Assembly (NCBI GenBank): GCA_002704915.1
Contig: PAIP01000066.1
Span: 1-64,000 of the forward strand
DNA length: 64,000 bases
DNA from: Parvularcula sp.
GTDB taxonomy: Bacteria; Pseudomonadota; Alphaproteobacteria; Caulobacterales; Parvularculaceae
Direction of reading: 5' to 3'
The position numbers and the translations under genes are program-made. This document shows positions 45,838 through 55,934 of this stretch, piece after piece; the stretch's first letter is position 1; each line of letters begins with the position of its first letter. The notes under the pieces are model-generated. The model did no database searches. It was not told the DNA's origin and saw only the letters and a list, made by a program, of their open reading frames with translations.

Positions 45838-48003
45838 TTAGGCGTCACGCGCCCAGAACCGCAGATCCCTTAAAGTTTCCACGAAGCTCTTGGCGTTCCC
45901 GCGTGAAAGCGCCACGCACCCCTCATCGAGATCGTCGACGCCGGCTTTGTCAAACAATGGCTTGGCCGTCTCCACATAACCGATGAATTTCTTGTGCGCG
46001 AAGGCGTCGGCGACAAAATCGCGCGCCGGCGGCATGGCGAGAAATGTCTCGCAGCCCTCTTCAGACATCACCAGCGCCACAGCGTCGAAAAGAACCGATG
46101 GGCCGCCATCGATTTTTTCATCCGCCGGGAGATGATCGCCATTATCCAGCGTCACGCCGCCGATTTTCGGCGCCACGACCTTGAACATGGCGCCTTCGGC
46201 TTTCACGGCCGATTTCAGCGCCCGGATAACCGAGCCCGGCGCGCCGTCGCTGACGAGCACGCCGAGCTTGCGGCCCGCGAAACTCGCCGGCGGATTTTTC
46301 ATGATGCTGAGCGCGTCTGACGGTTTCAGATTGGTGATCGGTTTGCGCGCAGGCTTCGCCGCGGCGGGCAGATCTAGCCCCAGATTTTGCGCCACGGTTT
46401 TCGCCAGCGTGTCATCGACATTTCTGAGATGGCTGACGACGCGGGCGCGGATCTCCTCATTGTCCACCTTGCTCAGCTCGAAAGTGAAAGCGTTGGCGAT
46501 ATGCGTCTGCTCGGTTTCGGTCTGGCTGATATAGAACTGGCGCGCCTGGCTGTAATGATCGGCGAAGGTTTCCGAACGCACCCGCCGTTTGGCGCCTTCG
46601 ATTTGCTCCGGATAGCTGAAATATCCTCGTTCCGGGTCTTCGCGGGGGCCGCCATCTTCCGTCCCCCAGCTATTCGGCTCGTAATTTGCGCGGCCTTTTG
46701 GATTGGCCATCGCCATATGCCCGTCCTGCTGGAAATGGGCGAAGGGGCATTTCGGCGCGTTAACGGGAATATGCGTGAAATTCGGGCTGCCGAGACGCTT
46801 AAGCTGCGTGTCGAGATAGGAGAAATTGCGCCCCTGAAGGAGCGGGTCGTTGGTGAAGTCGACGCCGCGCACGATGTTCTGCGTGCAAAAAGCGACCTGC
46901 TCGGTCTCGGCGAAGAAATTGTCGACCACGCGGTCTAGCACGAGACGGCCGATAATGCGCACAGGCACGTCTTCTTCGGGAATGAGCTTCGTCGCATCGA
47001 GCACATCGAAGTCGAACTTCTCGGCGAATTTCTCATCGAAAAGCTGCACGCCGAGCTCCCATTCGGGATAGTCGCCGCTATTGATGGCGTCCCACATGTC
47101 GCGGCGGTGAAAGTCCGGATCGGCGCCGTTAATCTTCAGGGCTTCGCTCCAGACCACCGACTGCAGGCCCTGTTTCGGTTTCCAGTGAAATTTGACGAAT
47201 GTCGATTTGCCCTTTTCGTTTACGAGACGGAAGGTGTGGACGCCGAACCCTTCCATAAAACGGAAAGAACGCGGGATCGTGCGGTCCGACATGATCCACA
47301 TGAGCATATTGACGCTTTCCGGCGACAGCGAAACGAAATCCCAGAAATTGTCATGGGCGGTCTGCGCCTGCGGGAAGCCGCGATCGGGCTCCTGTTTCGC
47401 CGCATGGATCAGGTCAGGAAATTTGATGGCGTCCTGAATGAAAAACACCGGGATATTGTTGCCGACAATGTCCCAGTTGCCTTCCTTGGAGTAGAGCTTG
47501 ACGGCGAAGCCGCGCACGTCGCGGGCGAGGTCCGGCGAGCCTTTGTTGCCCGCCACCGTCGAGAACCGCACGAAAGCCGGCGTCTTCTCCCCGACCTCGG
47601 TGAGAATGCGTGCGCAACTCACATCGGAAAGATCGTCCATCAGTTCGAAAAACCCGTGCGCCCCAAAACCACGGGCGTGGACCACGCGTTCGGGGATGCG
47701 TTCGTGATCGAAATGGAAAATCTTTTCGCGGAAAATCTGATCTTCCGTAAGCATGGGGCCACGCGCGCCGACTTTGAGATGGTTCTGGTCGTCGGCGATG
47801 GGGACGCCCTGCTGGGTGGTCATGGTTTCATAACCCTCATCCGCGGTCTGGCGCGGGGCGCCGCCCTGATCTAGTGGCGGAAGACCGGACCGGGCGCTGG
47901 TTTTATTCGTCTTGGTTTTTTTCCTGGCCGCCGGCTTTTTGCCCGCCGTCTCTTTCGCCGCTGCTTTCTGCGTTGCTGTCTTCCGCTTCGTCTTTGTCGC
48001 CAT
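45838..48003 (-). CDS. katE: Catalase HPII type (KatE) with lysine-rich tail
   Basis: Large-subunit heme catalase, 721 residues, that decomposes hydrogen peroxide. Catalytic His is in [12 protein letters not shown] (~109), Asn in VGNNIPVFF (~182), and the proximal heme Tyr in [14 protein letters not shown] (~393). A C-terminal flavodoxin/DJ-1-like domain ([34 protein letters not shown]) is the HPII feature. Residues ~1-40 are nearly all Lys, Ala and Thr, like histone H1 tails, which is unusual. The frame reaches 48084, but GGGAGG marks the ATG at 48003. Confidence 0.95.
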   Translation of the reverse strand: MATKTKRKTATQKAAAKETAGKKPAARKKTKTNKTSARSGLPPLDQGGAPRQTADEGYETMTTQQGVPIADDQNHLKVGARGPMLTEDQIFREKIFHFDHERIPERVVHARGFGAHGFFELMDDLSDVSCARILTEVGEKTPAFVRFSTVAGNKGSPDLARDVRGFAVKLYSKEGNWDIVGNNIPVFFIQDAIKFPDLIHAAKQEPDRGFPQAQTAHDNFWDFVSLSPESVNMLMWIMSDRTIPRSFRFMEGFGVHTFRLVNEKGKSTFVKFHWKPKQGLQSVVWSEALKINGADPDFHRRDMWDAINSGDYPEWELGVQLFDEKFAEKFDFDVLDATKLIPEEDVPVRIIGRLVLDRVVDNFFAETEQVAFCTQNIVRGVDFTNDPLLQGRNFSYLDTQLKRLGSPNFTHIPVNAPKCPFAHFQQDGHMAMANPKGRANYEPNSWGTEDGGPREDPERGYFSYPEQIEGAKRRVRSETFADHYSQARQFYISQTETEQTHIANAFTFELSKVDNEEIRARVVSHLRNVDDTLAKTVAQNLGLDLPAAAKPARKPITNLKPSDALSIMKNPPASFAGRKLGVLVSDGAPGSVIRALKSAVKAEGAMFKVVAPKIGGVTLDNGDHLPADEKIDGGPSVLFDAVALVMSEEGCETFLAMPPARDFVADAFAHKKFIGYVETAKPLFDKAGVDDLDEGCVALSRGNAKSFVETLRDLRFWARDA

Positions 48004-48140
48004 GAGCCGGCCTCCCGCAAAATATGATGATTGAAGCGGCAACACCGGCGACGCGCATTGGTTGCGAGCGCATAGGAACTTCACGATGGAAAATATCGAC
48101 TGCGCTGCTCATCGACCGAAGCAGCCGGACTTAAAAAGCG

Positions 48141-49067
48141 TTACTGATCCATGACGAGAAACAAATGCCGGACGCCAGTGGATAAAACAGCCGGATAAAT
48201 GCTCGCATGGGTTTCGTCGTCGAAGACGCGGGCTTCCATGACAAGATTGGGGTCGTTGCGGGCCTCAAGCGCGGCGGCGAAGGCTTTGAGGTCAGACACC
48301 ATGGCGTAGGAACGCTCGGGCTGCTCCTCCCATGACCCGACGCCCATATAGACATAGGTTTTGCGCTTGAACGGTTCGGCGTTTCGCGCCTCGGCCAGCA
48401 TCACCTTGTCATTGAACCAGAGCGACGGGCTGACAAGGATATAGCGGTTGAAGATGTCATTGTGCGACAGCAAGAAATACGCGCCGAAAAGCCCGCCATA
48501 GGAATGGCCCACATAAACCCGGTCCGACGCATCGACGCGATAACGTTCTTCGACAAGCGGCAGGATTTCATCGGCGATCACTTTTGCGAAAGCCGGTCCG
48601 CCGCCCGAGACTTTTTGATACTCAGGACCGTAGCCGCCATCCATGGCGTGCGCCGGCGTGTAATCGCGCGTGCGGTTGAGGCGATAGGCGTCCTTGTCTT
48701 GCGGGTCGTAAGCATATCCGATGGAAACGATGATCATCTCTGGCGCCTGTCCGCGCTGCCACAAATGCTGCACATGGTTCGACGCCACGGCGAACTGGTA
48801 ATCGGCGTCGAGGGTGACGAGCAGCGGATAGGCGTCCTTGCCCTCGCTGTAGCTGTCAGGCAGCTTCACATAGAGTTCGTAATCGACGCCGTTGATGTCG
48901 GAGGTGAGCGAAATGACTTCCGTGTTCGGAACTGTGTAGGGGCGGGGCGAGGATTGCGCCCTCTCTTCGGCAAGCGAGGCCTTCGTGACCTTGAGCGCGC
49001 CGGGCACCTCGCGCGAGCAGGCGGCGAGATTGAGACACAACAGAAAACCCCACAAAATCTGGCGCAT
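48141..49067 (-). CDS. Alpha/beta hydrolase, esterase (Fes/IroE-like) lipoprotein
   Basis: A 308-residue exported hydrolase of the siderophore/carboxyl-esterase fold. A lipoprotein signal ends at LAAC (Cys17). The nucleophile elbow is GHSYGGLFG, the oxyanion region is LPDSYSEGKDAYPLLVTLDADYQF, and a late His (DDETHASIYPAVLSTG) completes the triad. Relatives include enterochelin esterases, but no siderophore genes are here. A 14-base perfect palindrome sits 20 bases upstream of the ATG. Confidence 0.88.
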   Translation of the reverse strand: MRQILWGFLLCLNLAACSREVPGALKVTKASLAEERAQSSPRPYTVPNTEVISLTSDINGVDYELYVKLPDSYSEGKDAYPLLVTLDADYQFAVASNHVQHLWQRGQAPEMIIVSIGYAYDPQDKDAYRLNRTRDYTPAHAMDGGYGPEYQKVSGGGPAFAKVIADEILPLVEERYRVDASDRVYVGHSYGGLFGAYFLLSHNDIFNRYILVSPSLWFNDKVMLAEARNAEPFKRKTYVYMGVGSWEEQPERSYAMVSDLKAFAAALEARNDPNLVMEARVFDDETHASIYPAVLSTGVRHLFLVMDQ

Positions 49068-49086
49068 GAACCCTCTCCCAAACTAC

Positions 49087-49100
49087 GCTACATATGTAGC
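49087..49100. promoter_or_regulatory. 14-bp perfect palindrome before the esterase gene
   Basis: GCTACATATGTAGC is its own reverse complement and lies 20 bases upstream of the esterase ATG, a position that suits an operator at the promoter or leader. Its TACATATGTA core shares the TACATAT sequence with the dyad at 53801-53826. No regulator for it is adjacent. Confidence 0.45.
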
Positions 49101-49224
49101 AGATTCGTGAGGGAGGGGAACAGTGATGGGTTCGAATAATCGTTTGGAGTATCCGCACTGTCCTCAGCACTAATAATCACAGACATTCTTCTGCACGGAA
49201 AAAAACGAAGTTCTGCGGAACCTG

Positions 49225-49869
49225 CTACTCAAGCTTAAAGGTAATGATGGTTTCTACGCCAATTCTTTCCAATGCGCGCCCATCGACAATGCGAGGTTCA
49301 TAACGCCAACGCTGCACGCTGCCGACTGCTGATTCATTAAAACATTCATTTGTTGTCGCGACGACCTCAACATTTTTGGTTTCGCCTTCCGTAGATATGT
49401 CATAGCGAATAAAGACCTGTTCAATATCCTTCGCGCCAGCCATGCATTTTTCTGGATACATCGCCGGAATTTTAAGATTTAAATCTTCGGTCGGCTCCAA
49501 GTAAAGCTCAGGGTCTGTTTCTTCACTCACAAATGTAACAACTGTTTCCAAATCTTTTTGCGCCGCCGGCTCTCCATCAATCATGCGTGGGTGAAACACC
49601 CAACCTTTAACCGCTTCGATGGCCGCATCATGAAAACAACTATTTGTCGAAGCGCGCACACGAATGTTCTCCGTTCGCCCATCGACAGTGACATCATAAA
49701 CGACAAGAACATGGTCCTCCTCGTCTCCAAGCGCAATTATAGGATGGCATTCTTCTGGATATGCCGGTGCGCTTCTTTCAAGCGGGCGAGCTGGCACGTC
49801 CGCACCGAACGCAGGTCCCCATAAGGAGAAAAGCGGGAATGATACAGCGAATATAAGTATAGTTTTCAT
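49225..49869 (-). CDS. Exported protein with two TonB_C-like repeats
   Basis: A 214-residue protein with a signal peptide (~1-22, MKTILIFAVSFPLFSLWGPAFG). It contains two copies of a ~90-residue TonB C-terminal-like domain: copy one near YPEECHP ... TNSCFHDAAIEAVKGWVFHPR, copy two near YPEKCMAG ... TNECFNESAVGSVQRWRYEPR. It has no membrane helix or proline-rich spacer, so it is not a normal TonB; each copy adds a cysteine pair of its own. The DNA is clearly lower in GC than its surroundings, suggesting recent transfer. The ATG at 49869 starts the signal peptide. Confidence 0.82.
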   Translation of the reverse strand: MKTILIFAVSFPLFSLWGPAFGADVPARPLERSAPAYPEECHPIIALGDEEDHVLVVYDVTVDGRTENIRVRASTNSCFHDAAIEAVKGWVFHPRMIDGEPAAQKDLETVVTFVSEETDPELYLEPTEDLNLKIPAMYPEKCMAGAKDIEQVFIRYDISTEGETKNVEVVATTNECFNESAVGSVQRWRYEPRIVDGRALERIGVETIITFKLE

Positions 49870-49930
49870 CGCCCGCCCGCTAATTACGACCCGACGATTA
49901 TAGATCATACAAAAGAAATTAACAGTCGAT

Positions 49931-51730
49931 CTAGCTGTCGATTTTCAACGCCTTGATAAAGGCTTCCTGGGGGATTTCGACGCGGCCGAACTGGCGCATC
50001 TTTTTCTTCCCCTCTTTTTGCTTCTCAAGCAGCTTTCTTTTGCGCGTCGCATCGCCGCCATAGCATTTCGCGGTGACGTCTTTCCGAAGCGCCGCAATCG
50101 TCTCGCGCGCGATAACGCGCCCGCCGATGGCCGCCTGCACCGGAATCTTGAACTGGTGGCGGGGAATCAGGTCTTTCAGTTTCTCGCACATGGCGCGGCC
50201 GCGATGTTCGGCCTTGTCGCGGTGAACGATGATGGAGAGCGCATCCACCGGCTCTTCATTGACGAGGATCTGCATCTTCACGAGCTCGCCGGCGCGATGA
50301 TCGAGCATCTGGTAATCGAAACTGGCGTAGCCTTTGGAGACCGATTTCAATCGGTCATAGAAATCGAACACGACTTCGTTCAAGGGCAGTTCGTAGACCA
50401 CCATGGCGCGCGAGCCCGCATAGGTGAGGTCTTTCTGGATGCCCCGGCGCTCCTCGCAGAGCTTCAAAATGCCGCCGAGATATTCGTCCGGCGCCATGAT
50501 CGTCGCCTTGATCCACGGCTCCTCGATATGATCGATGCGCACGGGATCGGGCATATCGGCGGGATTGTGCAGTTCCTTCACCGAGCCGTCGGTCAGATGC
50601 AGATCGTAAACGACGCTCGGCGCAGTCGTGATGAGATCGAGATTGAACTCGCGCTCCAGCCGCTCGCGGATGATTTCGAGATGCAGGAGCCCGAGAAAGC
50701 CGCAACGGAAGCCAAAGCCGAGCGCGGCGGAGGTTTCCATTTCGAATTCGAAGCTGGCGTCATTCAACCGCAGCTTGCCCATGGCGTCGCGCAGATCCTC
50801 AAAGTCGTTGGCGTCGACCGGGAAGATGCCGCAGAAAACGACGGGCACGGAGGGTTTAAAGCCCGGCAACGCTTGCCCGCAGGGCCGCTTGTCATCGGTG
50901 ATGGTGTCGCCCACGGAGGTGTCGGCCACTTCCTTGATAGAGGCGGTCATATAGCCGATCTCGCCGGGGCCGAGCTCCGCGACCGGCGTTTTCTTCGGCG
51001 TCGAGACGCCCACCTGCTCCACGGTGTAAACGGCCTTCGCCCCCATCATGCGAATGCGCATGCCCTTTTTGAGGACGCCGTCGACGACGCGCACCAGCAC
51101 TACAACGCCGAGATAGGGATCGTACCAACTATCGACGAGAAGCGCTTTTAAGGGCGCGGCCTCATCGCCCTGAGGGGGCGGCAGCTTGGTGACGATAGCC
51201 TCCAGAACGTCGGGGACGCCCATGCCGGTCTTGGCGGAGATTTCCAAGGCGTCCGATGCGTCGATGCCGATGACGTCTTCGATCTGCGCCTTCACCCGGT
51301 CCGGCTCCGCGGCGGGCAGGTCGATCTTGTTGAGGACCGGCACGATCTCAAGGTCCACATCGATCGCCTGATAGACATTGGCCAGCGTTTGCGCCTCGAC
51401 GCCCTGGCTGGCGTCGACGACGAGCAGCGCCCCCTCGCAGGCGGAGAGCGATCGGGAGACCTCATAGGTGAAGTCCACATGGCCAGGCGTGTCGATCAGA
51501 TTCAGGACATAATCCTCGCCGTCCTTAGCCTTGTATTTGAGGCGCACGGTCTGGGCCTTGATGGTGATGCCGCGCTCGCGCTCCAGCTCCATGGAATCGA
51601 GCACCTGCTCCTTCATCTCACGGTCGGTGAGGCCCCCGGTCACCTGGATCAGGCGGTCGGCCAGCGTCGACTTGCCATGGTCGATATGGGCGACGATGGA
51701 GAAATTGCGGATATTTTTGAGCGGCGTCAT
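49931..51730 (-). CDS. lepA: Elongation factor 4 (back-translocating GTPase)
   Basis: Ribosome-associated GTPase LepA/EF4, 599 residues, the usual length. G1 is [15 protein letters not shown] (~15-29), the switch region has [22 protein letters not shown] is G3, and NKIDLPAA is G4. The unique C-terminal domain ends in [29 protein letters not shown]. The frame extends to 51805, but starting at 51730 matches family length. A strong terminator after mscL separates the two genes. Confidence 0.97.
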   Translation of the reverse strand: MTPLKNIRNFSIVAHIDHGKSTLADRLIQVTGGLTDREMKEQVLDSMELERERGITIKAQTVRLKYKAKDGEDYVLNLIDTPGHVDFTYEVSRSLSACEGALLVVDASQGVEAQTLANVYQAIDVDLEIVPVLNKIDLPAAEPDRVKAQIEDVIGIDASDALEISAKTGMGVPDVLEAIVTKLPPPQGDEAAPLKALLVDSWYDPYLGVVVLVRVVDGVLKKGMRIRMMGAKAVYTVEQVGVSTPKKTPVAELGPGEIGYMTASIKEVADTSVGDTITDDKRPCGQALPGFKPSVPVVFCGIFPVDANDFEDLRDAMGKLRLNDASFEFEMETSAALGFGFRCGFLGLLHLEIIRERLEREFNLDLITTAPSVVYDLHLTDGSVKELHNPADMPDPVRIDHIEEPWIKATIMAPDEYLGGILKLCEERRGIQKDLTYAGSRAMVVYELPLNEVVFDFYDRLKSVSKGYASFDYQMLDHRAGELVKMQILVNEEPVDALSIIVHRDKAEHRGRAMCEKLKDLIPRHQFKIPVQAAIGGRVIARETIAALRKDVTAKCYGGDATRKRKLLEKQKEGKKKMRQFGRVEIPQEAFIKALKIDS

Positions 51731-51830
51731 GGATCGGGCGTCAAACGGGTTACGGAAATTGTCCGGGCGAGCGTGGCATATAGACGGGCCCAGCTTGGGG
51801 GACAATGGGCCCGCCAGCCCACCGCATATA

Positions 51831-51868
51831 AAAACCCGGCCCCCGATTGCTCGGGAGCCGGGCTTTTT
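51831..51868 (-). terminator. Intrinsic terminator of mscL
   Basis: GCCCGGCTCCCGA-GCAA-TCGGGGGCCGGG, read on the minus strand, is a 12-base-pair class stem followed by TTTTTAT. It lies 30 bases after the mscL stop and 100 bases before lepA. On the other strand the same stem is followed by CTTTTT, so it is potentially bidirectional. Confidence 0.85.
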
Positions 51869-51899
51869 CTCACTGGGTAGGGGTAGTTGGATAAATCGT

Positions 51900-52331
51900 T
51901 TATGCGCGCGCCTTTAACAAATCGCGAATTTCTTCAAGCAGCACCTGCTCTTTCGGCGGCGGCGGCGCCTCGGCCGGCGCCGGCTCGGCTTCAGCCTTCT
52001 TCTGAAGGCGATTCATGCCTTTCACCAAGAGAAAAACGGCCCAGGCGACGATCAAAAACGAAATCACATTGTTGATGAAGCTGCCATAGGCAATGACCGG
52101 CGCGCCCGCCTCCTGCGCGGCCGCGAGGCTCTGATACTGCACTTCCGACAGATTGATGAAGAGATCGGAAAAATCGACGCCTCCCAGCGCCAGCCCGATC
52201 GGCGGCATGATCACGTCATCCACCAGCGATTTCACAATCGTGCCGAACGCGCCGCCAATGATGATGCCCACCGCCATGTCCATGACATTGCCTTTAACGG
52301 CGAACTCCTGAAACTCCTTGATGATGCCCAT
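51900..52331 (-). CDS. mscL: Large-conductance mechanosensitive channel
   Basis: A 143-residue channel that opens near lytic tension. TM1 carries [30 protein letters not shown] and TM2 [21 protein letters not shown], both canonical. The C-terminal helix ([12 protein letters not shown]) follows an Ala/Pro-rich linker. It adds to the MscS-type channel at 8346. A terminator follows the gene. Confidence 0.97.
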   Translation of the reverse strand: MGIIKEFQEFAVKGNVMDMAVGIIIGGAFGTIVKSLVDDVIMPPIGLALGGVDFSDLFINLSEVQYQSLAAAQEAGAPVIAYGSFINNVISFLIVAWAVFLLVKGMNRLQKKAEAEPAPAEAPPPPKEQVLLEEIRDLLKARA

Positions 52332-52481
52332 ATAGGCCTCCCTCTATCATCGGCCGCCGCGGCTTTGGCGACGGCCTTTTGCGCCCTTCCCCCGCGATAG
52401 GGGAATTCGAATCATGTACGGTTTAGGACATTAGGGCGATTTTGAGAGGCCGCAAAGGCGCGACCATCCGCACCCGGCGGA

Positions 52482-53186
52482 TTAATAGACTTTCATGATC
52501 GCAGAGAGCGGCTTTTTTATGAGCGCGTGATTGGGCACGGGCGCGTCCGGCGCCGGATGGCCGGCGACAATCAGGAGATAGGGTTTTTCCGTAGCCGGAC
52601 GGCCAAGCTTTTCATTCAGAAAGCTCATGGGATTCGGCGTGTGCGTCAGAACAGCTAGGCCCGCATGATGCAGCGCCGCGATCAGAAAGCCGCAGGCGAT
52701 GCCGACGCTTTCATGAATATAGTAATTCTTTTTATCCATGCCTTCTTCGACGCCGCCGCGGCGCTGCGCGAAAACGGGGATGAGCCAGGGAGCCGTTTCC
52801 AGAAAAGGTTTTTCCGCATCGGTGCCGATGGGCTCCAGCGCTTCAAGCCACTCGGTCCCGGCGCGCCCGCCGTAAAACGCGCGCTCTTCTTCTTCCGCGG
52901 CGAGACGGATCTCTCGCTTCAAGGCGGGATCGCCCACGAGGGCGAAAAACCAGGGCTGGTGATTGGCGCCCGAGGGCGCGCGGCCCGCCGCGGCGATGCA
53001 GTTCTCCATCACTTTGCGCGGCACAGGCTTGTCGATGAAATTGCGCACCGTATGGCGGCGCTTGATGTCGTCAAAGAATGCCGCCGAACGCGCGCGCATC
53101 TCCTCATCGCTGCGCTCCACATAATCGCCAAGCGCAGAAAGCGCCGTAAATTTTTCTTCAGCAGTCATCGCCGGCATATCTGTCAT
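52482..53186 (-). CDS. Nitroreductase family protein (iodotyrosine-deiodinase/BluB-like branch)
   Basis: A 234-residue FMN enzyme. [42 protein letters not shown] (~43-84) is the FMN-binding part with the [10 protein letters not shown] motif of the iodotyrosine deiodinase-like branch. [20 protein letters not shown] forms the core helix and [11 protein letters not shown] the second site. Its start overlaps the end of the chimeric gene at 53158 by 29 bases, or by 11 if Met7 is the start. The substrate is unknown. Confidence 0.9.
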   Translation of the reverse strand: MTDMPAMTAEEKFTALSALGDYVERSDEEMRARSAAFFDDIKRRHTVRNFIDKPVPRKVMENCIAAAGRAPSGANHQPWFFALVGDPALKREIRLAAEEEERAFYGGRAGTEWLEALEPIGTDAEKPFLETAPWLIPVFAQRRGGVEEGMDKKNYYIHESVGIACGFLIAALHHAGLAVLTHTPNPMSFLNEKLGRPATEKPYLLIVAGHPAPDAPVPNHALIKKPLSAIMKVY

Positions 53187-53787
53187 TTGCGTCTTTCACA
53201 TCAGTGCGTTTGCCGAAGAGCGCATCCGCTTCGTCAAAGAGCAGAACGCCTTCGCTCGGGATTTCCTTGTAGACAAGCTCTTCGCCGGTCGACGCGTCGC
53301 CGTCATGGGTGACATGGCTCGACACGACGCGAATGGTTTTATCGCCGTAAAAGGCTTCGGATCGAACTTCGGCAAACTCCGGATGATTCTGGACCTTCTC
53401 CACCGCGGTGAAGCCTGTTGCCGTCGGGACGATCTCGCCGGTCGTGTGGAAGCCCGCCGTCGTGAAATAATGGAAGATGTATTTCTTCGCGCCTTCGTCG
53501 AAAAAGATGATTGTGCGCCCGCCATAGTCGGCGTTTTCAAGCTTGTGCGTCGACTGAAAGGCGCGCCCGCCAAGGATCATTTCATATTTCGCGATATCGA
53601 CCACCGGCTGGCCGTTGGGCCCCGTCCCCTCGCCGCGCCATGACCGGCCGGCGAGCTTCGCGAACGGCGCCATGGGTTCGTAGGCGGTTTTCACGGCGCA
53701 GGCGGTTTCCGAAGGCTTCACGCCATGGGCTGTCGTGGAGAGGCCCATTGCGAGCGAAAGGGCGAAAGCGGCGAGACCTTGTTTCAT
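53158..53787 (-). CDS. Secreted DUF1579/lipocalin-like protein with AAA+-like C-terminal tail
   Basis: A 209-residue exported protein. The signal peptide is [22 protein letters not shown]. Residues ~38-170 look like a small beta-barrel ([48 protein letters not shown]) of the DUF1579/THAP4-like kind. Residues 176-209 read [15 protein letters not shown] then VKDANDRYA, almost exactly the Walker B segment of an AAA+ ATPase, which makes no sense in a secreted barrel. The reading stops within 4 residues of the end of that similarity. A fusion or assembly artefact is possible. Confidence 0.75.
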   Translation of the reverse strand: MKQGLAAFALSLAMGLSTTAHGVKPSETACAVKTAYEPMAPFAKLAGRSWRGEGTGPNGQPVVDIAKYEMILGGRAFQSTHKLENADYGGRTIIFFDEGAKKYIFHYFTTAGFHTTGEIVPTATGFTAVEKVQNHPEFAEVRSEAFYGDKTIRVVSSHVTHDGDASTGEELVYKEIPSEGVLLFDEADALFGKRTDVKDANDRYAGDDC

Positions 53788-53800
53788 AAGGGGCTCCTGA

Positions 53801-53826
53801 TATATGTATCCTTATGGTTACATATA
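53801..53826. promoter_or_regulatory. Dyad upstream of the chimeric gene
   Basis: TATATGTA-N10-TACATATA is a perfect 8-base inverted repeat, 14 bases upstream of the ATG at 53787. It shares the TACATAT core with the palindrome at 49087-49100. A dyad this close to a start suggests a repressor binding over the promoter. Confidence 0.5.
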
Positions 53827-53848
53827 GAGGCCAACGGCGCAACCAGCT

Positions 53849-55735
53849 CTACCGCCGCCCGAACAGGCGCTCAATATCGGCGAGCTTCAATTCAACGTAA
53901 GTCGGACGTCCGTGATTGCACTGGCCGGAATGGGGCGTCGCCTCCATCTGCCTGAGGAGCGCGTTCATTTCCTCGGCGTTGAGGCGCCGACCCGACCGCA
54001 CGGAACCGTGGCACGCCATGGAAGAGCAGACCTCTGCAAGGCGCTCCTTCAGCGCCAGCCCCTGCCCCAGCGAGGAAAGATCGTCGACCAGCGACTGAAC
54101 GAGCCCCTTGATATCGACCTCGCCCAGCATCGCCGGCGTTTCGCGCACCATGACGGCGTCGTCCCCGAACCGCTCCATGACGAGGCCGAGAGCGGCGAAG
54201 TCCTCCATCAGCGGCTCAAGCCGCGCCGCTTCGTCCGTGGTCAGATCAACCACTTCCGGCAGAAGAAGACCCTGGCTCGGCACCTTGCCGCCTTCCAGCG
54301 CGGTCTTCATTTTCTCATAGACAAGCCGCTCATGAGCCGCATGCTGATCGACAATGACAAGACCGTCGGGCGTCTGCGCGACAACATAGGTTTCATGCAA
54401 TTGCGCCCGCGCCGCGCCCAAAGGGTAATCAGGAACATGCCCGCTGGCTGTCGGCGCATCTTCCGCTTCAGTTCTGGCGCTAGGGGCTTCCGCGCCGTCG
54501 AACCCGCGCGACCGGTCGGAAAGCCCGCTGTCATCGGGCAAAGGCGCCTGAGCGTCGCGAAGGTAAGGGTTCGGCGGCTGCTGCACCCAGGCTCCGCGTC
54601 GCAAAGGGCTCACGCCGGAACCGCCGCCCCCCTGCGGCGTCATGCGGCCCAGCGCATAGGAACTGACCGTCGTCGAGGCGCGATGGCCCGCTTCGGCGAG
54701 AGCATGGCGAAGCGCGCCGATCAAGAGACCGCGCACACCGCCGGCGTCTCGGAAGCGGACCTCGGTCTTTGCGGGATGCACATTGACGTCGACCATATCC
54801 GCCGGCAGATCGAGAAACAGCGCCACCGCCGGATGCCGGTCCCGCGCGAGAAAATCCGCATAGGCGCCGCGGACCGCGCCCACGATCAGCTTGTCGCGCA
54901 CAGGCCGTCCGTTCACGAACAAAAACTGCTTGTCGGGAAGGCCGCGATTATAGGTCGGCAACCCGGCGAAGCCCGACACCCTGGCGCCGTCGCGTTCGGC
55001 GTTGATCGCCAGCGCATTGTCCCCAAACTCGCGCCCCATGATGGCGGCGAGGCGCTTCAACCGGCCTTCTTCGCCGGACGCTTCCGCCGGGAGAGTCAGC
55101 ATCTTGCGCCCGCCCGAGAGAAGCGTGAACGCAATTTCGTGCTTCGCCATGGCGAGCCGGCGCACGGCTTCGCCGGTCGCCGCCGTTTCCGCCTGATCGG
55201 ATTTCAGGAATTTCAGTCGCGCAGGCGTCGCGTAAAAAAGGTCGCGCACTTCGATACGCGTTCCATGACCGCCAAAAGCGGCCGGTCGCGGCCCCGATAC
55301 GGCGCCGCCTTCAACATTGAGCCCCCAAGCTCCTTCTGCGTCTTCCGCGCGGGTTGTAATGGAAAGGCGCGCCACGGCGCCGATCGACGGCAGCGCCTCG
55401 CCTCGAAAGCCCATGGTCGCGATATTCGTAAGATCATAGTCGCCGCCATCGCCTGGCCGCAATTTCGATGTGGCGTGACGCTCCACCGCGAGCGCAAGGT
55501 CGTCGGCATTCATGCCGCAGCCATCGTCGACCACCATAATGCGCGACTTGCCGCCATGCTCAATCTCGATATCAATGCGCATCGCGCCGGCGTCGATCGC
55601 GTTCTCGACAAGCTCTTTGATCACCGCCGCAGGACGCTCGATCACCTCACCCGCAGCGATGCGGTTCACAGCCCCCGGCGGCAACCGCCGGATATGGGTT
55701 GGTTTTTCCGGAATAATTTCTGCGCGATTCGCCAT
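53849..55735 (-). CDS. mutL: DNA mismatch repair protein MutL
   Basis: A 628-residue GHKL ATPase that couples MutS recognition to strand removal. The N-terminal motifs are [34 protein letters not shown] and FRGEALPSI. The C-terminal endonuclease motif [12 protein letters not shown] (~462-473) and [12 protein letters not shown] and GQCNHGRPT are present, so it nicks DNA itself, as expected where no MutH exists. A long Pro/Ser linker (~365-435) separates the domains. Confidence 0.97.
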   Translation of the reverse strand: MANRAEIIPEKPTHIRRLPPGAVNRIAAGEVIERPAAVIKELVENAIDAGAMRIDIEIEHGGKSRIMVVDDGCGMNADDLALAVERHATSKLRPGDGGDYDLTNIATMGFRGEALPSIGAVARLSITTRAEDAEGAWGLNVEGGAVSGPRPAAFGGHGTRIEVRDLFYATPARLKFLKSDQAETAATGEAVRRLAMAKHEIAFTLLSGGRKMLTLPAEASGEEGRLKRLAAIMGREFGDNALAINAERDGARVSGFAGLPTYNRGLPDKQFLFVNGRPVRDKLIVGAVRGAYADFLARDRHPAVALFLDLPADMVDVNVHPAKTEVRFRDAGGVRGLLIGALRHALAEAGHRASTTVSSYALGRMTPQGGGGSGVSPLRRGAWVQQPPNPYLRDAQAPLPDDSGLSDRSRGFDGAEAPSARTEAEDAPTASGHVPDYPLGAARAQLHETYVVAQTPDGLVIVDQHAAHERLVYEKMKTALEGGKVPSQGLLLPEVVDLTTDEAARLEPLMEDFAALGLVMERFGDDAVMVRETPAMLGEVDIKGLVQSLVDDLSSLGQGLALKERLAEVCSSMACHGSVRSGRRLNAEEMNALLRQMEATPHSGQCNHGRPTYVELKLADIERLFGRR

Positions 55736-55850
55736 AATTGATTATGCCAAGGCGAGAATGCTTCGCAAATAGGCGCGGTCACGAGGTTTTGCACAGGCGA
55801 AAAGACCCGATTTTCGTTGCGCCTTCAACGCCTCAGCCGGTAAGTTATGA

Positions 55851-55868
55851 TACTGTCCTGAAACAGTA
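55851..55868. promoter_or_regulatory. lux/tra-box-like dyad upstream of the first LuxR gene
   Basis: TACTGTCCTGAAACAGTA has perfect 6-base arms around a 6-base centre. Its 18-bp length and CTGT...ACAG pattern resemble quorum-sensing LuxR/TraR boxes. It lies 66 bases before the GTG start of the first LuxR gene and directly follows a TATGAT -10-like element at 55846-55851. Confidence 0.55.
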
Positions 55869-55934
55869 ATATTAAGACCTAGGTGAATAGCGAGGGACGG
55901 GCGCAAAAGACTGAGCAGTTTTCGAGGGAGAGTC

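Noticed and set aside
50018-51151. 377-codon open frame on the plus strand
   Set aside because: Antisense to lepA, a highly conserved gene; the product looks like reverse-strand composition only.
53912-55741. 609-codon open frame on the plus strand
   Set aside because: It is entirely antisense to mutL. Long antisense frames are common in high-GC DNA, and the product has no recognisable domain.
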